A stretch of DNA of 64,000 nt from Exiguobacterium sp. KRL4 (GCF_001870785.1 NZ_MOLV01000028.1:1-64000); one strand, 5' to 3'. Positions 43,164 through 54,427 are shown, counted from the first letter of the stretch. Numbers and translations: made by a program. Notes: a model not told the origin generated them from the letters alone.

Positions 43164-44245
43164 CACGAGGGAAGCTGAAGCTGTACATCGGCTCAGCTCC
43201 CGGTGTCGGAAAAACGTATAAGATGCTTGCAGATGCTCATGCCTTAGTTCGGGAAGGAAAAGATGTCGTCATTGGTCTGATTGAGACGCATGGTCGCCGT
43301 GACACGGCAGAGATGATTGGACGGCTCGAGCAGGTTCCGTTACTCGAAGTGCACTACAAAGAGAAGGTTTTTCTTGAGGTGAACGTCGAGGCGATCGTTG
43401 CCCGGAAGCCGGATATCGTTTTGATTGATGAACTGGCGCACACGAATGCTCCCGGATCAGTTCGAAAAAAACGGTATCAGGATGTCTCCGTCCTGCTTGA
43501 AGCGGGAATCAATGTCTATTCGGCCGTCAACATCCAACATTTCGAAAGCTTGTTGTTTAAGGTGAAAGAAATGACGGGGGTCGAGGTCCGGGAACGGATT
43601 CCGGATCCCTTCCTCGGTGAGGCGGACGAGATTTTACTGGTCGACGTGACACCGCAAACCTTGCGCGAGCGATTGGAACATGGAAAAATCTATAAAAAAG
43701 AGAAAATCGAACAGAGCTTGAATTCTTTTTTCTCCTTACAGAATTTAGCGAGCTTACGGGAGTTATCGCTCCGGCAAGTCGCAGATGAAGTCGACGATCA
43801 AGTGTATCAAGCCCGTCTGCTGATTGAAAAAGATCCGACATTACTACAGGAACGAATTTTGGTTTGCGTCCAGTTGAATGAAAATGCGCGAAAGTTGATT
43901 TACCGTGGATTTCGGATGGCGAGTCGGATGAAAGCGGATCTCTATATCTTGACGATTTTACCCGGACCGGAAAACAAACTTTCCGCCAATCAAAAAGAAG
44001 TCCTCGCCATGTTGCGCGAGAGCGGTTCGCTTTTTGATGCGGAAGTTTTGATCCGGATTCAAGGGGATCGTTCGATTGCCGCGACCATCACGGCAGTCGC
44101 GAAGCATCACCGCATCACACAGATCGTGCTCGGTCAATCCGCCCGGACCCGGTGGCAGGAAATCCGGCGCGGCTCGATCGTCAATCAGATCATGCGTCAA
44201 AATCGGGGCATCGATCTGCAAATCGTCGCTGATGATCAAGTCTGA
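43160..44245 (+). CDS. kdpD: Truncated KdpD: N-terminal sensor and USP domains only
   Basis: The 361-residue protein has the KdpD N-terminal domain (Walker A GSAPGVGKTYKML, Walker-B-like DIVLIDELAHTNAPGS) and a universal stress protein-like domain (about 230-358). The transmembrane helices, GAF and histidine kinase of full-length KdpD (about 890 residues) are absent, and no kdpE follows. Such short forms are known in several Bacillota, so this is probably not a broken gene. In S. aureus the USP domain binds c-di-AMP, so a second c-di-AMP input on this pump is conceivable. It overlaps kdpC by 4 nt and is the last operon gene. Confidence 0.9.
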   Translation: MTRGKLKLYIGSAPGVGKTYKMLADAHALVREGKDVVIGLIETHGRRDTAEMIGRLEQVPLLEVHYKEKVFLEVNVEAIVARKPDIVLIDELAHTNAPGSVRKKRYQDVSVLLEAGINVYSAVNIQHFESLLFKVKEMTGVEVRERIPDPFLGEADEILLVDVTPQTLRERLEHGKIYKKEKIEQSLNSFFSLQNLASLRELSLRQVADEVDDQVYQARLLIEKDPTLLQERILVCVQLNENARKLIYRGFRMASRMKADLYILTILPGPENKLSANQKEVLAMLRESGSLFDAEVLIRIQGDRSIAATITAVAKHHRITQIVLGQSARTRWQEIRRGSIVNQIMRQNRGIDLQIVADDQV

Positions 44246-44309
44246 CAGGATGTCTCTTCCGCGTAAATGCAGGAGATGTCTTCCGCTAGGCTAGAACGAC
44301 TGAAAGCAC

Positions 44310-44358
44310 AAAAAAACATCCAGGCAAGAATCGATTGATTCAATGTCTGGATGTTTTT
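44310..44358. terminator. Bidirectional terminator of the kdp operon
   Basis: AAAAAACATCCAG pairs with CTGGATGTTTTT, with an inner GAATC/GATTC hairpin. It is shared with the convergent glucosaminidase gene. Confidence 0.88.
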
Positions 44359-44368
44359 AGTGTGTCGT

Positions 44369-47300
44369 TTAACGTGCGAAGACCGGAATATCGAAGACAG
44401 CCGTATAGCTTTCCATCTGTTGATAGAGGTTATAAATCTGAGTCGTTTGTTTAACAGCCCAGCCCATATCCGTCGCGTACTGGTGAACACCAGGACGCAT
44501 CGGACTCCAACGCATCTTGTAGAGGGTGTTTTGATCATATTGATTGTGGATATACTTTGTACTGATAAATTCAGCGCCGCCGATGATCGCGGCTTCTGGT
44601 GTGAACCAGCCTTGGCTGTAAGCGTACGCTGCGCCTGTGTTGATGGCGTCGTAATCATATGCGCCGATGCCGTACATGTTATAGACAGTCCGTCCGTTCC
44701 AGACGACACCTGTTGCCAGTGTCGAAGAACCGTTGCCTGTTTCAAGCAAGGCATGTGAAATCAGGTATGCTTCGTTTAATGAATACTTCGCTCCCGCATC
44801 GATGAAGGCTTGTCCGCAGCTCCCTGTCGTACACTTCCCGAAGATACCTTTTGTCGCAAGAATCTTGTTCAGTGTCGCAGCCGTTGCACCTGTTGATTTT
44901 GATAAATCAAGGAATTGATAGTAAGCCGATGATTGGCGATCGACTTTCAATGGATCAGCCGTGTTACGGACATCTGCTTCGAGCGCATTCAACCAATAAA
45001 TCGTTGAATAGCGTGTAGTGGATGTATAGACACGTGGATACGTCGTATAGAAACCACTGACGTTTTGATACACCTTGATCATCGTGCTCGGTTCAAATTG
45101 ACCATAGACGTGACTGGCTGTCGTCGCGCCGGACCGGATGTTAAGAGGTGTCGTTGCCGTGACGCTGGCAATCGTGCCGTTGACCGGATCAAGTGATCCA
45201 CCCAAGCGGACATAGCTCGCGCTGACATACATCAGTTTCGAGGCATACAGATCTGTTTGCGGTGGTGGATTCAGTTTCATTTGGGCACTGATGAAGCTGT
45301 CAAACGTATACGGCGTCGCGACTGAATTGTAGATATTTAATTTCGACGACGTCATGACGAGTGTCCCGTTGTACGCATACAGCGTCTTCCCTTCGTAGGA
45401 AATTTCATACCAGTTGCCGATTTTCCCTGTGACGGGTAATACCGTATCAAGTGGAACCGAGGCAACTAGCTGATACGCATCACCGACATATGACCGGAGC
45501 AAAGTCGTTCCTGTTGCCCGGATAAACGATTTTTCGATTGGTTCATAACTGATTGGTGAAGTCGGTTGACCGAGTTTGATGTAACCGATTTTTCCATTGA
45601 CGGTTACTTGATGCCACTGTACGTTTGCAGACGTCGTGACAAGCGTTTTTGTCGTATAGACGTTGCCTTTGTTTAATGTGGCAATCGTTGCGGATGAATC
45701 TTTTGCTTCACTTTTAACAGCGATTGGTGCATCGAGTAAGAAGCGGACTTCCGGAATTACGTTTGTTTCCGTAAATTCACTTAATGTCGAAACAGCGGCA
45801 TAACCACTTTTCCCACCATAGGTGATCTTCATCCAGTTCCCGACTTGTCCCGTTACGGTGATGACGGTATCACTCGGAATCGTCGTGAGGGAAGCGTAAG
45901 AAGGACCGGCATATGAACGAAGTGGTGTCGTGCTAGACGTTTTATACTTCGTTGCGGGCAAGGTTTTGTAGGCAATCGATGTTCCTTGATTTACGCGAAC
46001 GTAACCCGTTTTTCCATCGACTGTCATCCGGTGCCATTGTTCAGAACGACCGTTCGTGACAAGTTGTGTCGTGTAGTAGACGTCGTTGTTCGTTAACGTC
46101 GTCAACGTATCGGCTGTCGAGTGATGCGATGTTTTGACATCAACCGATTTCGACAAGACAAATCGGGAAGCCGGAAGTGTCTTTTTCGTAATCAGTTCCG
46201 TCATCGTGTTCGCAGTGACATAACCGGTTTTACCGTTAGAAGAAACTTTGTACCAGTCTTGGATTTTTCCGATGATCTGGACGTTGGTACCGTTCGTAAT
46301 CGTTGCGATAGTCGCATACGAATTACCCGCATATGTACGCAATGCTGTAGTAGCGGTTGCTTTCATTGCTATATTTTCCGGTGCATAGGAGACCGGTGTA
46401 CCTTGGTCGACCGGGATGTAACCTGTCTGACCGTCTTTTGTCACACGGTGCCATTTCGACGAACCGTTCGTAACGAGTTGATTGGTTTGGTAGATATCGT
46501 TTGTTTTGAGCGTCGTGATCATCGTTGCTGTTGCTTTTGGCGCAACTTTCATCGCGACGTCCGTTTTAAGCTTGAAGTCCGCTGTCGGAATCGATTGTGT
46601 CAACACATGATCGGTAAAGGTCGTGCTTGACGCATAACCTGATTTCCCGCCGTACGATACTTTATACCAGTTGCCGATTTGACCTTGGATCTTGATGACG
46701 GTACCACTTGGAATCGTTTTGACGACACCGTAAGAAGGGCCGACATACGAGTGAAGTGCTGTCGCCGTCGTTGTTTTCAAAGAAAGATCGTGCGTCGTAT
46801 AATACTTGATCGTTTTTCCTTGATTGATTTTGACGTAACCTGTTTTACCGTCTTTTGAGATTTTGTGCCACTGTTCGCCCGTCGAATTCGTCACGAGTTG
46901 GGTCGTGTAGTAGACATTGCCTGTTTGTAAACTGGCAAGTGTCGCACTAGATGAAAGTGGTTTTGTTTTAATTTCGACTGCAGTTGATAATAGGAAACGA
47001 GATGCTGCTAATTTCACAGTCGCTGTGTATTCAGCAAGTGTTGCAGTTAAGACATAGCCTGTTTTTCCAGCATACGTGACACGATGATAGAGACCGGATA
47101 AAGCGGTCGATTTGACGATGGATCCGCTTGGAATCGTCACGAGTGGACGTTTTGTACCAACCGTCGTATCATACAAAACTGTCGAAGCTTTTGTCTTGAA
47201 GGCCGTTTCTGGAATCGTCGTAATCTCTTGTTTAGATGAACCGACGAATGCTGCCTTATGCATGTAGCCTGATTTTCCAGCATACGTGACATTGTACCAG

Positions 47301-47953
47301 TCGCCAATGCGTCCCGTCGTCTGAAGCGATGTCCCGGTCGGAACGACGAGCTGGCGGGGGTAAGAAGTCCCGGCATACTGACGCAAAATGTATCCATCTG
47401 TCGTCGTCAACGTCGTTTTTGATAACTTCGTGTAGCTGATTGGTGTTGCGTTGAGCGAACGAACATAAGCGGTCTGACCGTCATACGTCACGCGGTACCA
47501 AACTTCGCCCAATGAATTCGTGATCTTTTGTGAGCTGTAGTACGCATCCTGTTCATTTAATGTCGCGATGACAGGAGCTGTCGTCGACGCTGATTTGTGA
47601 AGCGTCGTCTTTTTTGAGACGAGAAAACGTTGTCCCGTGATGCTTTCTTTCTTGTCGTATGCTGCTAGATATTTTGACGCGACATATCCCGTTTTTCCGT
47701 CGTATGAAACTCTTCTGAAGTGGCCAGAAGACGACACATACGTGGATGAAACGATAGTTCCGGTCTTGATCGTCAACAAGCGTTTCCGTGAAGATGTCGT
47801 TTTATCATACAGATAAGTATCGGTAGACAAACGATAGGTCGTTGGTTTCGTCGTCGCGGCCTCAAGTGAGGGGCTGTAAGAAACGAGAATGCCAAGGACC
47901 ATAATGAAGCTGACCAGCATCTTCAAGGTTTTCGTGAATAGTGTCGTGTTCAA
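44369..47953 (-). CDS. Secreted N-acetylglucosaminidase with many SH3-like repeats
   Basis: The 1194-residue protein has a signal peptide (about 1-33, ending SLEAATT) and a long array of SH3b-type repeats (about 35-890). These alternate KTGYV and WYKVSYGGKSGYA-type units and probably bind the cell wall. A C-terminal glucosaminidase domain (about 1010-1190) has LISHALLETGNGSSTLATGV, where the Glu is the expected catalytic acid, and NMYGIGAYDYD. This layout resembles LytD-like autolysins that cleave between GlcNAc and MurNAc. The start is TTG 47953 after AGGAGG. Repeat number makes it far longer than typical family members. Confidence 0.9.
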   Translation of the reverse strand: MNTTLFTKTLKMLVSFIMVLGILVSYSPSLEAATTKPTTYRLSTDTYLYDKTTSSRKRLLTIKTGTIVSSTYVSSSGHFRRVSYDGKTGYVASKYLAAYDKKESITGQRFLVSKKTTLHKSASTTAPVIATLNEQDAYYSSQKITNSLGEVWYRVTYDGQTAYVRSLNATPISYTKLSKTTLTTTDGYILRQYAGTSYPRQLVVPTGTSLQTTGRIGDWYNVTYAGKSGYMHKAAFVGSSKQEITTIPETAFKTKASTVLYDTTVGTKRPLVTIPSGSIVKSTALSGLYHRVTYAGKTGYVLTATLAEYTATVKLAASRFLLSTAVEIKTKPLSSSATLASLQTGNVYYTTQLVTNSTGEQWHKISKDGKTGYVKINQGKTIKYYTTHDLSLKTTTATALHSYVGPSYGVVKTIPSGTVIKIQGQIGNWYKVSYGGKSGYASSTTFTDHVLTQSIPTADFKLKTDVAMKVAPKATATMITTLKTNDIYQTNQLVTNGSSKWHRVTKDGQTGYIPVDQGTPVSYAPENIAMKATATTALRTYAGNSYATIATITNGTNVQIIGKIQDWYKVSSNGKTGYVTANTMTELITKKTLPASRFVLSKSVDVKTSHHSTADTLTTLTNNDVYYTTQLVTNGRSEQWHRMTVDGKTGYVRVNQGTSIAYKTLPATKYKTSSTTPLRSYAGPSYASLTTIPSDTVITVTGQVGNWMKITYGGKSGYAAVSTLSEFTETNVIPEVRFLLDAPIAVKSEAKDSSATIATLNKGNVYTTKTLVTTSANVQWHQVTVNGKIGYIKLGQPTSPISYEPIEKSFIRATGTTLLRSYVGDAYQLVASVPLDTVLPVTGKIGNWYEISYEGKTLYAYNGTLVMTSSKLNIYNSVATPYTFDSFISAQMKLNPPPQTDLYASKLMYVSASYVRLGGSLDPVNGTIASVTATTPLNIRSGATTASHVYGQFEPSTMIKVYQNVSGFYTTYPRVYTSTTRYSTIYWLNALEADVRNTADPLKVDRQSSAYYQFLDLSKSTGATAATLNKILATKGIFGKCTTGSCGQAFIDAGAKYSLNEAYLISHALLETGNGSSTLATGVVWNGRTVYNMYGIGAYDYDAINTGAAYAYSQGWFTPEAAIIGGAEFISTKYIHNQYDQNTLYKMRWSPMRPGVHQYATDMGWAVKQTTQIYNLYQQMESYTAVFDIPVFAR

Positions 47954-48115
47954 AGATCGTATCCTCCTAGTTAGAATTCGTCCGAAGACGTATCGGGCTC
48001 TAGGATGTCAATTCTAAGGTGTGAAATTAATTTGCCTATTCTTACTATCGACAATAAAACATTTATCTACAGTATATTTAGATTTTTTTTGAAAAAAGGG
48101 GTTTAGTTTTTTGAA

Positions 48116-48147
48116 AAACCCTTCTGTTTCAGGAAACAGAAGGGAAT
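48116..48147 (-). terminator. Terminator of the yyaL-like gene
   Basis: CCCTTCTGTTT and AAACAGAAGGG form a perfect stem with a 4-nt loop, bordered by A-runs that act as T-runs on the minus strand. Confidence 0.82.
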
Positions 48148-48151
48148 CGAA

Positions 48152-50185
48152 TCATTCGATGATCTGATGGAGGAGTTCCGAGAGGTTCGTTGTCGGGCGT
48201 TCGCACTGAAAGTCTTGGCACAGATAAGCAGTCGGCTGCGAATCGATGAGACGATAGTCCGCGATAAAGGGGGCGACTTTTAGAAGAGTTTCTTTTTTGC
48301 CGACGAGCAACGAAAGTTCCGGCAGGCGTCGTTTATGAAGGTCTGCCAAGAACGGTTCAATCGTTTCGAGTGAATCCGTCAACACGATTAATTCTTTTGG
48401 TTCTAACCAGGTCCGGACATAGGCACTTAATAAACTCGCAAAACCGGTTGGCTGTGACTCGACTTCTAAAGCAAGTGCCGAAAAGACGTGCTGGGCACGC
48501 TCGCGATAATCCGTTCGCCCTGTCAGCTGTGACAGACGAATGAGATTCAAGACAGCGGTGCTGTTTCCAGCCGGCTTCACACCGTCATAGATATCTTTTG
48601 GGCGTACGAGCAGCGTCTCATTCTCGACAGAAGTAAAGAAAAAGCTACCCTGCTCATCACCAAAGTCCTGAATCATTCGATCCGTCAGGCGGAGTGCTTG
48701 CTGGATGTAAACGGTCTGTTGCGTCGTTTGATGCAATTCCAGATAGGCTTCCGTCAAAAAACTGTAGTCGTCAAGAAACCCATTTCCCTGGATGTGACCT
48801 TCCCGATAACGAACGCGTAGCCGATCGTCATCCATCAGATGGGTCTCGAGGAAGGTCAAAGCGCGTAGCGCGACATCGGTGTAGTGGTGGTCATCAAACA
48901 CCCGTCCTGCCTTCGCATAGGCAGAAATCATCAAAGCGTTCCAAGCTGTCAGGATTTTGTCATCTCGAAATGGACGGACGCGTTGACTGCGGACGTGGAG
49001 TAAGGTCTGTCGTTCTTGTTCGAGTTGGAACAATGTTTTCTGAACGGTACGTCCGTTATCGTCCGCAAATTGTTGAACGGATTGATCGGTCCGTCGAAAG
49101 ACATTCCGGCCGTCAAAGTTCCCTTGCGGCGTAGCTTGATAAAACCGTGGGAAAAGGGCGTCTTCGCCAAGGACATCCAGGAGCTCGTCATAGGTGAACG
49201 TATAAAACGTCCCTTCACGACCTTCGCTGTCCGCATCTTCTGCGGAGTAAAAGGCACCATCCGGAGACAACAAATCGCGTTCGATGTACGTAAACACTTC
49301 TTCCGCATACTGTTTGAAGCGTTCACGACCGGACACTTGATACGTCTCGATGCATAACGTCGCAAATAAAGCATTGTCATACAACATTTTTTCGAAGTGG
49401 GGAATGTCCCATCGTTCATCGACCGTATATCGACAAAGACCAAAACCAATCTGATCGGTAATTCCACCATCGCGCATCGCCGTCAGTGTCCGAATGACCA
49501 TCTGCAAAGCCGTTTCATCTTCTGCGAACCGGTAGTAATCAAGCAGGAATGTCAGCAGTGAAGGAGATGGGAACTTCGGTGCTTCGCCAAATCCTCCATT
49601 TTGGACATCAAACTGACGCATCGCTTGATCAAATGTGTCATGGATCAGTGTTTCATTTAATTGACCTGTTGTGTTAGCAGACGTCACATCCGTCAATGCT
49701 TGAATGATTTCGTTACCAACACGTTTGATTTTTTCCGGATCCGTCCGGTAATGTTCACTCAGTTGCAAGATGACCTGGCGAAAGCTGGGACGGTTGAATT
49801 GAGGTGTCTTCGGAAAATAGGTCCCGATGTAAAACGGAGTCTGATCAGGTGACAGAAAAACGCTTAGGGGCCAACCGCCTTGTCCGTTCATCAGTTGTGC
49901 TGCCGTCATGTAAATCTGATCGATATCCGGACGTTCTTCACGATCGACTTTAATCGAGACGAAGCGCTCGTTGAGCATACGTGCCGTCTCTTCATCCTCA
50001 AAACTTTCATGCGCCAGGACATGGCACCAGTGGCAGGTCGAATAACCAATCGATAAGAAGATCGGTTTGTTCGTCGCTCGGGCGATGGAGAACGCTTCTT
50101 CTCCCCACGGATACCAGTCAACCGGATTCGTAGCATGTTGAAGCAAGTACGGACTCTTTTCATGGATCAATCGGTTCGTCATCAT
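48152..50185 (-). CDS. YyaL-like protein (thioredoxin-fold N-terminus, six-hairpin glycosidase-like body)
   Basis: The 677-residue protein begins [21 protein letters not shown] and contains a thioredoxin-fold CHWCHV motif and [14 protein letters not shown] long alpha/alpha-barrel-like region follows ([28 protein letters not shown]). This is the conserved DUF255/SPATA20-type architecture; its enzymatic activity is not known. The Cys-x-x-Cys is intact. The gene stands alone and is leftward from the leader region at 50.2-50.9 kb. ATG 50185 or 50182. Confidence 0.92.
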   Translation of the reverse strand: MMTNRLIHEKSPYLLQHATNPVDWYPWGEEAFSIARATNKPIFLSIGYSTCHWCHVLAHESFEDEETARMLNERFVSIKVDREERPDIDQIYMTAAQLMNGQGGWPLSVFLSPDQTPFYIGTYFPKTPQFNRPSFRQVILQLSEHYRTDPEKIKRVGNEIIQALTDVTSANTTGQLNETLIHDTFDQAMRQFDVQNGGFGEAPKFPSPSLLTFLLDYYRFAEDETALQMVIRTLTAMRDGGITDQIGFGLCRYTVDERWDIPHFEKMLYDNALFATLCIETYQVSGRERFKQYAEEVFTYIERDLLSPDGAFYSAEDADSEGREGTFYTFTYDELLDVLGEDALFPRFYQATPQGNFDGRNVFRRTDQSVQQFADDNGRTVQKTLFQLEQERQTLLHVRSQRVRPFRDDKILTAWNALMISAYAKAGRVFDDHHYTDVALRALTFLETHLMDDDRLRVRYREGHIQGNGFLDDYSFLTEAYLELHQTTQQTVYIQQALRLTDRMIQDFGDEQGSFFFTSVENETLLVRPKDIYDGVKPAGNSTAVLNLIRLSQLTGRTDYRERAQHVFSALALEVESQPTGFASLLSAYVRTWLEPKELIVLTDSLETIEPFLADLHKRRLPELSLLVGKKETLLKVAPFIADYRLIDSQPTAYLCQDFQCERPTTNLSELLHQIIE

Positions 50186-50311
50186 CTGTCTAAAACCTCT
50201 TTTCTTCTATAGTAATGTCGTTAGGAACAGCGTTCACTTAACGATACCGATTTTTTTAAGACGAATCAACGTAGAGCCGATTTCGTAGAAATAGATATTC
50301 CTAGAAAAAGA

Positions 50312-50341
50312 TTGACTTTATAAAATAAAATGTGATATATT
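50312..50341 (+). promoter_or_regulatory. Sigma-A promoter for the leader upstream of the nuclease gene
   Basis: TTGACT (50312-50317) and TATATT (50336-50341) are 18 nt apart in a very AT-rich stretch. They could drive the long leader that precedes the nuclease gene at 50944. Confidence 0.55.
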
Positions 50342-50344
50342 AAA

Positions 50345-50760
50345 TTTTGTCATGAATCGGGGATGATCACTCATGTGAGAATCCATCACTAAAATACACA
50401 ATTTAATAATCAGGTCAGGATTTTTAGACCTTACTGACAAATGAGTCAGACATAAGTCATCGCTTTTATTTTGTCCTTCTTCTGTTCTTTTAGAAGAAGT
50501 TGACCCAGCAAGATAAACCTTCCATTCGATACTTTTCAGCTCATTCCGAGCGAAATTCTAAAAATCCCAGTAAATACGCAACCCAACGCGTAACTTGATT
50601 CTTGCTAAAACGCTTGATTCAGCTGGCGCGGCCAAGGAGCCGTAACAACGAAAGAGAGGTAGGGCTTTCGTCGTTTCAGGTGTTTTGATCACCTGTATCC
50701 TCGATTCTCATGACACCTAAAAAACAGACACGCTGAGAAGGCGTTTTTTTTATGTCTTTT
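50345..50760 (+). ncRNA. Unrecognised structured leader RNA candidate
   Basis: This 400-nt stretch has no open frame of note but carries a series of helices. These are CTTCTTCT/AGAAGAAG (about 50476-50500), TACGC/GCGTA (about 50576-50594), ACGAAAG/CTTTCGT (about 50649-50673), CAGGTG/CACCTG (about 50679-50697) and a terminal ACGC/GCGT hairpin with eight T's (50730-50751). It lies between a plausible promoter and the nuclease start. It does not match the S-box, T-box, ydaO, TPP, FMN, lysine, purine, M-box or c-di-GMP-I patterns that I know. It could be a riboswitch-type attenuator or a small RNA. Confidence 0.45.
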
Positions 50761-50943
50761 TTAATCCTTTTAACAGACAAGAGAATTGAGATGACACGTA
50801 AAGGCGAATGATTATTTTTTGTAAGCGTTAACAATTAATTCTTTTACGAATATTAGAGTATTTTTTTACATAAAACATACACTATTAGCAAATATATCTG
50901 ATAATATAAAGAAGTGTCAGAAAATTCATAGGGGGTCAACATC

Positions 50944-53690
50944 ATGAAGAACGGCAGTACGTTTGGGAAGTGGGCATTGGTCGGAGCGTTAACAGCAGGA
51001 ATTCTTCCACAAGCAGGAATCACGGTCGGGGCAGAAGGCGAAGGCGTCATCTTGTCCGAGTACATAGAAGGATCGAGTACAACAAAGCGATCGAGATTTA
51101 TAATGGTTCGGGGCAAATCATTAACTTAGCCGATTATACGCTTGTTCAATATACGAATGGTGGACCAACGGAAGCAAAAATCACGCTTTCAGGGACGATT
51201 GATCCGGGCAAAACGTTTGTCATCGCGAACTCAAGTGCCAATGCAGACATTAAAGGGAAAGCACAACAAACAACAGGATCATTGAACTTTAACGGAAATG
51301 ATCCGGTCGCCTTGAAAAAAGGCGATGTCGTCCTCGACATCATCGGACCGGTCGGATCAAGTACCGACTTTGCAAAAGATACGACACTTGTCCGCAAGAC
51401 CAACGTGACAGCAGGATCAAAAACGTACGAGCCGTCGCAGTGGACAAGCTTACCGGTCGATACGCTGACGGACCTTGGGAAACATGCTGCTGAAGCAGGT
51501 GACATCGTCGTTGCACCAACGGCATCACCGGTCGGAGAAGTGGAACGTGGCGATCAAGTCACGTTGACAGGTGAAGGAACAATTCACTACACGATCGACG
51601 GTTCGACACCAACGGCAGAAAGTCCGGTTTACTCAGGACCGATCACGATCAATGACGAACTGACGATTCAAGCAATCGCAATCAAAGACAGCAAATCGTC
51701 GGCCGTCTCGACATTCAAATACTACATTGCTCCGCCAATCACAAAAATCAGCAACATTCAAGGCGTCGCACATACGTCTCCATACGCGGATCAACTCGTG
51801 CGGACGACAGGTGTCGTCACGTATATCGTGGATGCAAACAACTTCTACATGCAGGACCCGAACCCGGATAACAACAGTAAAACCTCAGAAGGTGTCTTGG
51901 TTTATGCGAAAAACCATGGTGCTGCAATCGGACAAACGGTCGCGACGACAGGTTACGTCAAGGAATGGTTGCTTGGCGGATACAGTGACAAATTCGATAC
52001 GGATCTTGCCGTTACAGAAATCAGTACGGTCAATCTCGTCAAGGGTGCCTTGAATACAGGATTGCCAGCAAGTATCGTTCTCGGGGAAAATGGTGTCTTG
52101 ATTCCGACGCAAGTCGTCGATAATGATTCGTTTGCTGAATTCGATCCAGCTGAAGATGCAATCGATTTATATGAAAGTGTCGAAGGCATGCGCGTCGCAC
52201 TTCCGAACGCCATCGTCACTGGACCACAAGCGAACCGGACGATTCCAGTACGGACACAAACGGCGAGCAAGGACTACACGAAACGTGGAACACCGATCTT
52301 AACGGCAGATAACGTCAACCCGGAGCGCCTGTTTGTTGAAATGGGCAGCAGCTCATACCGGGCGAAATCGGGCGACCGTTTTGAAGGAACGATTGAAGGC
52401 GTCATGAGTTATAACTATTCGGCATATAAAGTACTTGCCAAAGCAGTGGATTTACCGACATTGATTACGAGTGAAGTCGATCGTCAGCCAACGAATATCG
52501 AAACAGGTGATTCACGTCTGACAGTCGCCTCATACAATGTAGAGAACTTTGCCTCGACAGCAGATGCCGGAAAAGTTGACCGGGTTTCAGAAGGTATCGC
52601 AACATTCCTGAAAACACCGGACATCGTCGGTTTGACAGAAATGCAAGACAATGACGGCGCGACAGACAGCGGCACAGTTGATGCCTCGAAGTCGTTCGAG
52701 ACTCTGATCGCCGCAATCGAAGCGAAGACCGGTGTTCGTTATGCGTATACGGATATCGCACCGGAAGACAAAAAAGATGGCGGACAGCCGGGTGGAAACA
52801 TCCGCGTCGGTTTCTTGTACAATCCGGCACGTGTCTCACTTGCGCCAGGTGAAAAAGGGACAGCAACGGAAGCAGTCTCGGTTGAGAATGGTAAAGTGAC
52901 GAAAAATCCGGGACGTATTCAACCAACGGATCCAAACTTCGCAAGTTCACGGAAACCGCTTGTCGGAGAGTTCATCTTTAAAGGTGAGTCGTATCATATC
53001 ATTGCCAATCACTTTAACTCTAAAGGCGGAGACGGAGCAGACTTTGGTAAAAATCAGCCACCTGTCCGTAAAAGTGAAGTCCAACGTCATGCGATTGCCA
53101 AAATCGTGCAAGATTTCGTCAATGAACTCGAAACAGAAGTTAAAGAAGCGAACGTCGTCGTTCTTGGTGACTTAAATGACTTCCAGTTCTCAAAAACACT
53201 TGATATCCTCAAAAGCGATAACTTATGGAACACGGTGGACGATCTTCCAAAATCAGAACGTTACTCATACGTCTATAACGGAAATGCCCAAGTGCTCGAC
53301 CACATCTTGATTTCAAAAAATCTAAAACCGTATACGTCTTCTGATATCGTTAACATCAACTCCGATTATATGGAAGCGGACGGTAGTGCGAGTGACCATG
53401 ACCCGGCAATCATCTCGATTCAAGGAATGGAAAGTGCTGTTGCGGTCAACGGAAAAGCGGAAATTGGAAAATGGCGTGCCGTTCAAAAAGGAAAACATAT
53501 CTTCATTGAACGTCAACTTGCTGGGAAGTGGGATAAAGCGAGTGAAACGCATGCTGATCAACAAGGGGATCTACTTGAATTACGTGTTTCCCAAGGTCGC
53601 CCGTACATCCAAGTGAAAACGAAAAAAGGGAAAACAATCTGGCTTGAATTATCAAACGGTTATAAATTAAAAGAAACAACGAAATACTGA
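50944..53690 (+). pseudogene. Secreted LTD/endonuclease-exonuclease-phosphatase nuclease, frameshifted near codon 45
   Basis: ATG 50944 starts a signal peptide (MKNGSTFGKWALVGALTAGI) and LTD-domain beginning, LSEYIEGSS. The LTD fold resumes one frame over as YNKAIEIYNGSGQIINLADYTL, so one base is missing near 51077 (GAG-TAC for an expected GAGNTAC). The body then has a chitobiase-like C-terminal domain (HYTIDGSTPTAESPVYSG), an OB-fold region and an EEP nuclease domain with SYNVENF, GLTEMQDNDG, LGDLNDFQFS and SDHDPAIIS. The last four are catalytic motifs. Family: extracellular DNA/RNA nuclease. A sequencing error is possible; otherwise the gene is inactive or phase-variable. A terminator follows. 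Confidence 0.85.
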
Positions 53691-53698
53691 TAGCAAAA

Positions 53699-53732
53699 TA
53701 AAAAAAGCGGACTTAATTGTCCGCTTTTTTGT
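53699..53732. terminator. Bidirectional terminator
   Basis: AAAAAAGCGGAC and GTCCGCTTTTTT form a perfect stem with a 6-nt loop. The right arm overlaps the last codons of the convergent membrane-protein gene. Confidence 0.9.
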
Positions 53733-54069
53733 CTGTTCGGATAAAAAGTGAGAAAAAAGACAGCAAACTGATGGAAAGAGTAAGCAGTAAAGCGAGATGT
53801 AACGGGATGGAACGGAACATGTACATGAAGTGGATGATGATCAGAAGCAGAATAATGGCGAGACCGGGAATGAATTGTTTGCGCAATAAGTGACCGACAC
53901 CCGGTACAAGAAGTTCAAAACCAAATCGCTGACTGATATGGACTTCTTCATGGGCATTGGCGATACTGAACGAAACCGTCAGTAAGACTAAAATCATCCA
54001 TCCGGAAAACAAATACTGCTGGATTGGCAGAAACGTAATCGATTCGTAAATAAAATAAAGTAGGATCAT
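53713..54069 (-). CDS. Small membrane protein, 118 residues
   Basis: The protein has three to four hydrophobic helices (about 15-35, 52-75, 78-98 and a weaker N-terminal one) with a short HEEVHISQRFG stretch between. No family recognised. ATG 54069 follows AAAAGGAG. Its 3' end lies in the shared terminator. The N-terminus MILLYFIYESITFLPIQQYL is not a cleavable signal. Confidence 0.72.
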   Translation of the reverse strand: MILLYFIYESITFLPIQQYLFSGWMILVLLTVSFSIANAHEEVHISQRFGFELLVPGVGHLLRKQFIPGLAIILLLIIIHFMYMFRSIPLHLALLLTLSISLLSFFSLFIRTDKKADN

Positions 54070-54427
54070 GGCATACTCCTTTTGAAGTAGATATTATATA
54101 GAATTTCCTTATTTTTTCCTTACGAGTTCTAATGATAGCGAGGGTTTTCGGGAACGGCAACAACATTTAAAGGGAATAAAAATAAAAGAATGTTCACACA
54201 TTTTAACAACAGGGAAAGAATAGTTTATTTTATGTATGATAATGGTATGAGAATGTGATGAATAAAGACGTCAGACCTCTTTTACATGGAAAGTTTGAAA
54301 TGTGTCAAAAGTGTGAAAGGAAATACTAAATCGTGTGATTTAACTTGAAACGATAGCTTAGACTGTTCGAACGGACTCGTTTCTTTTAAAATTAGGGAAA
54401 TGAGACGAATGAGGAGGCAAAATACAC

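Noticed and set aside
43160-44245. KdpD as a truncated pseudogene
   Set aside because: No remnant of the kinase follows, a strong terminator lies close to the stop, and short KdpD forms are known in Bacillota.
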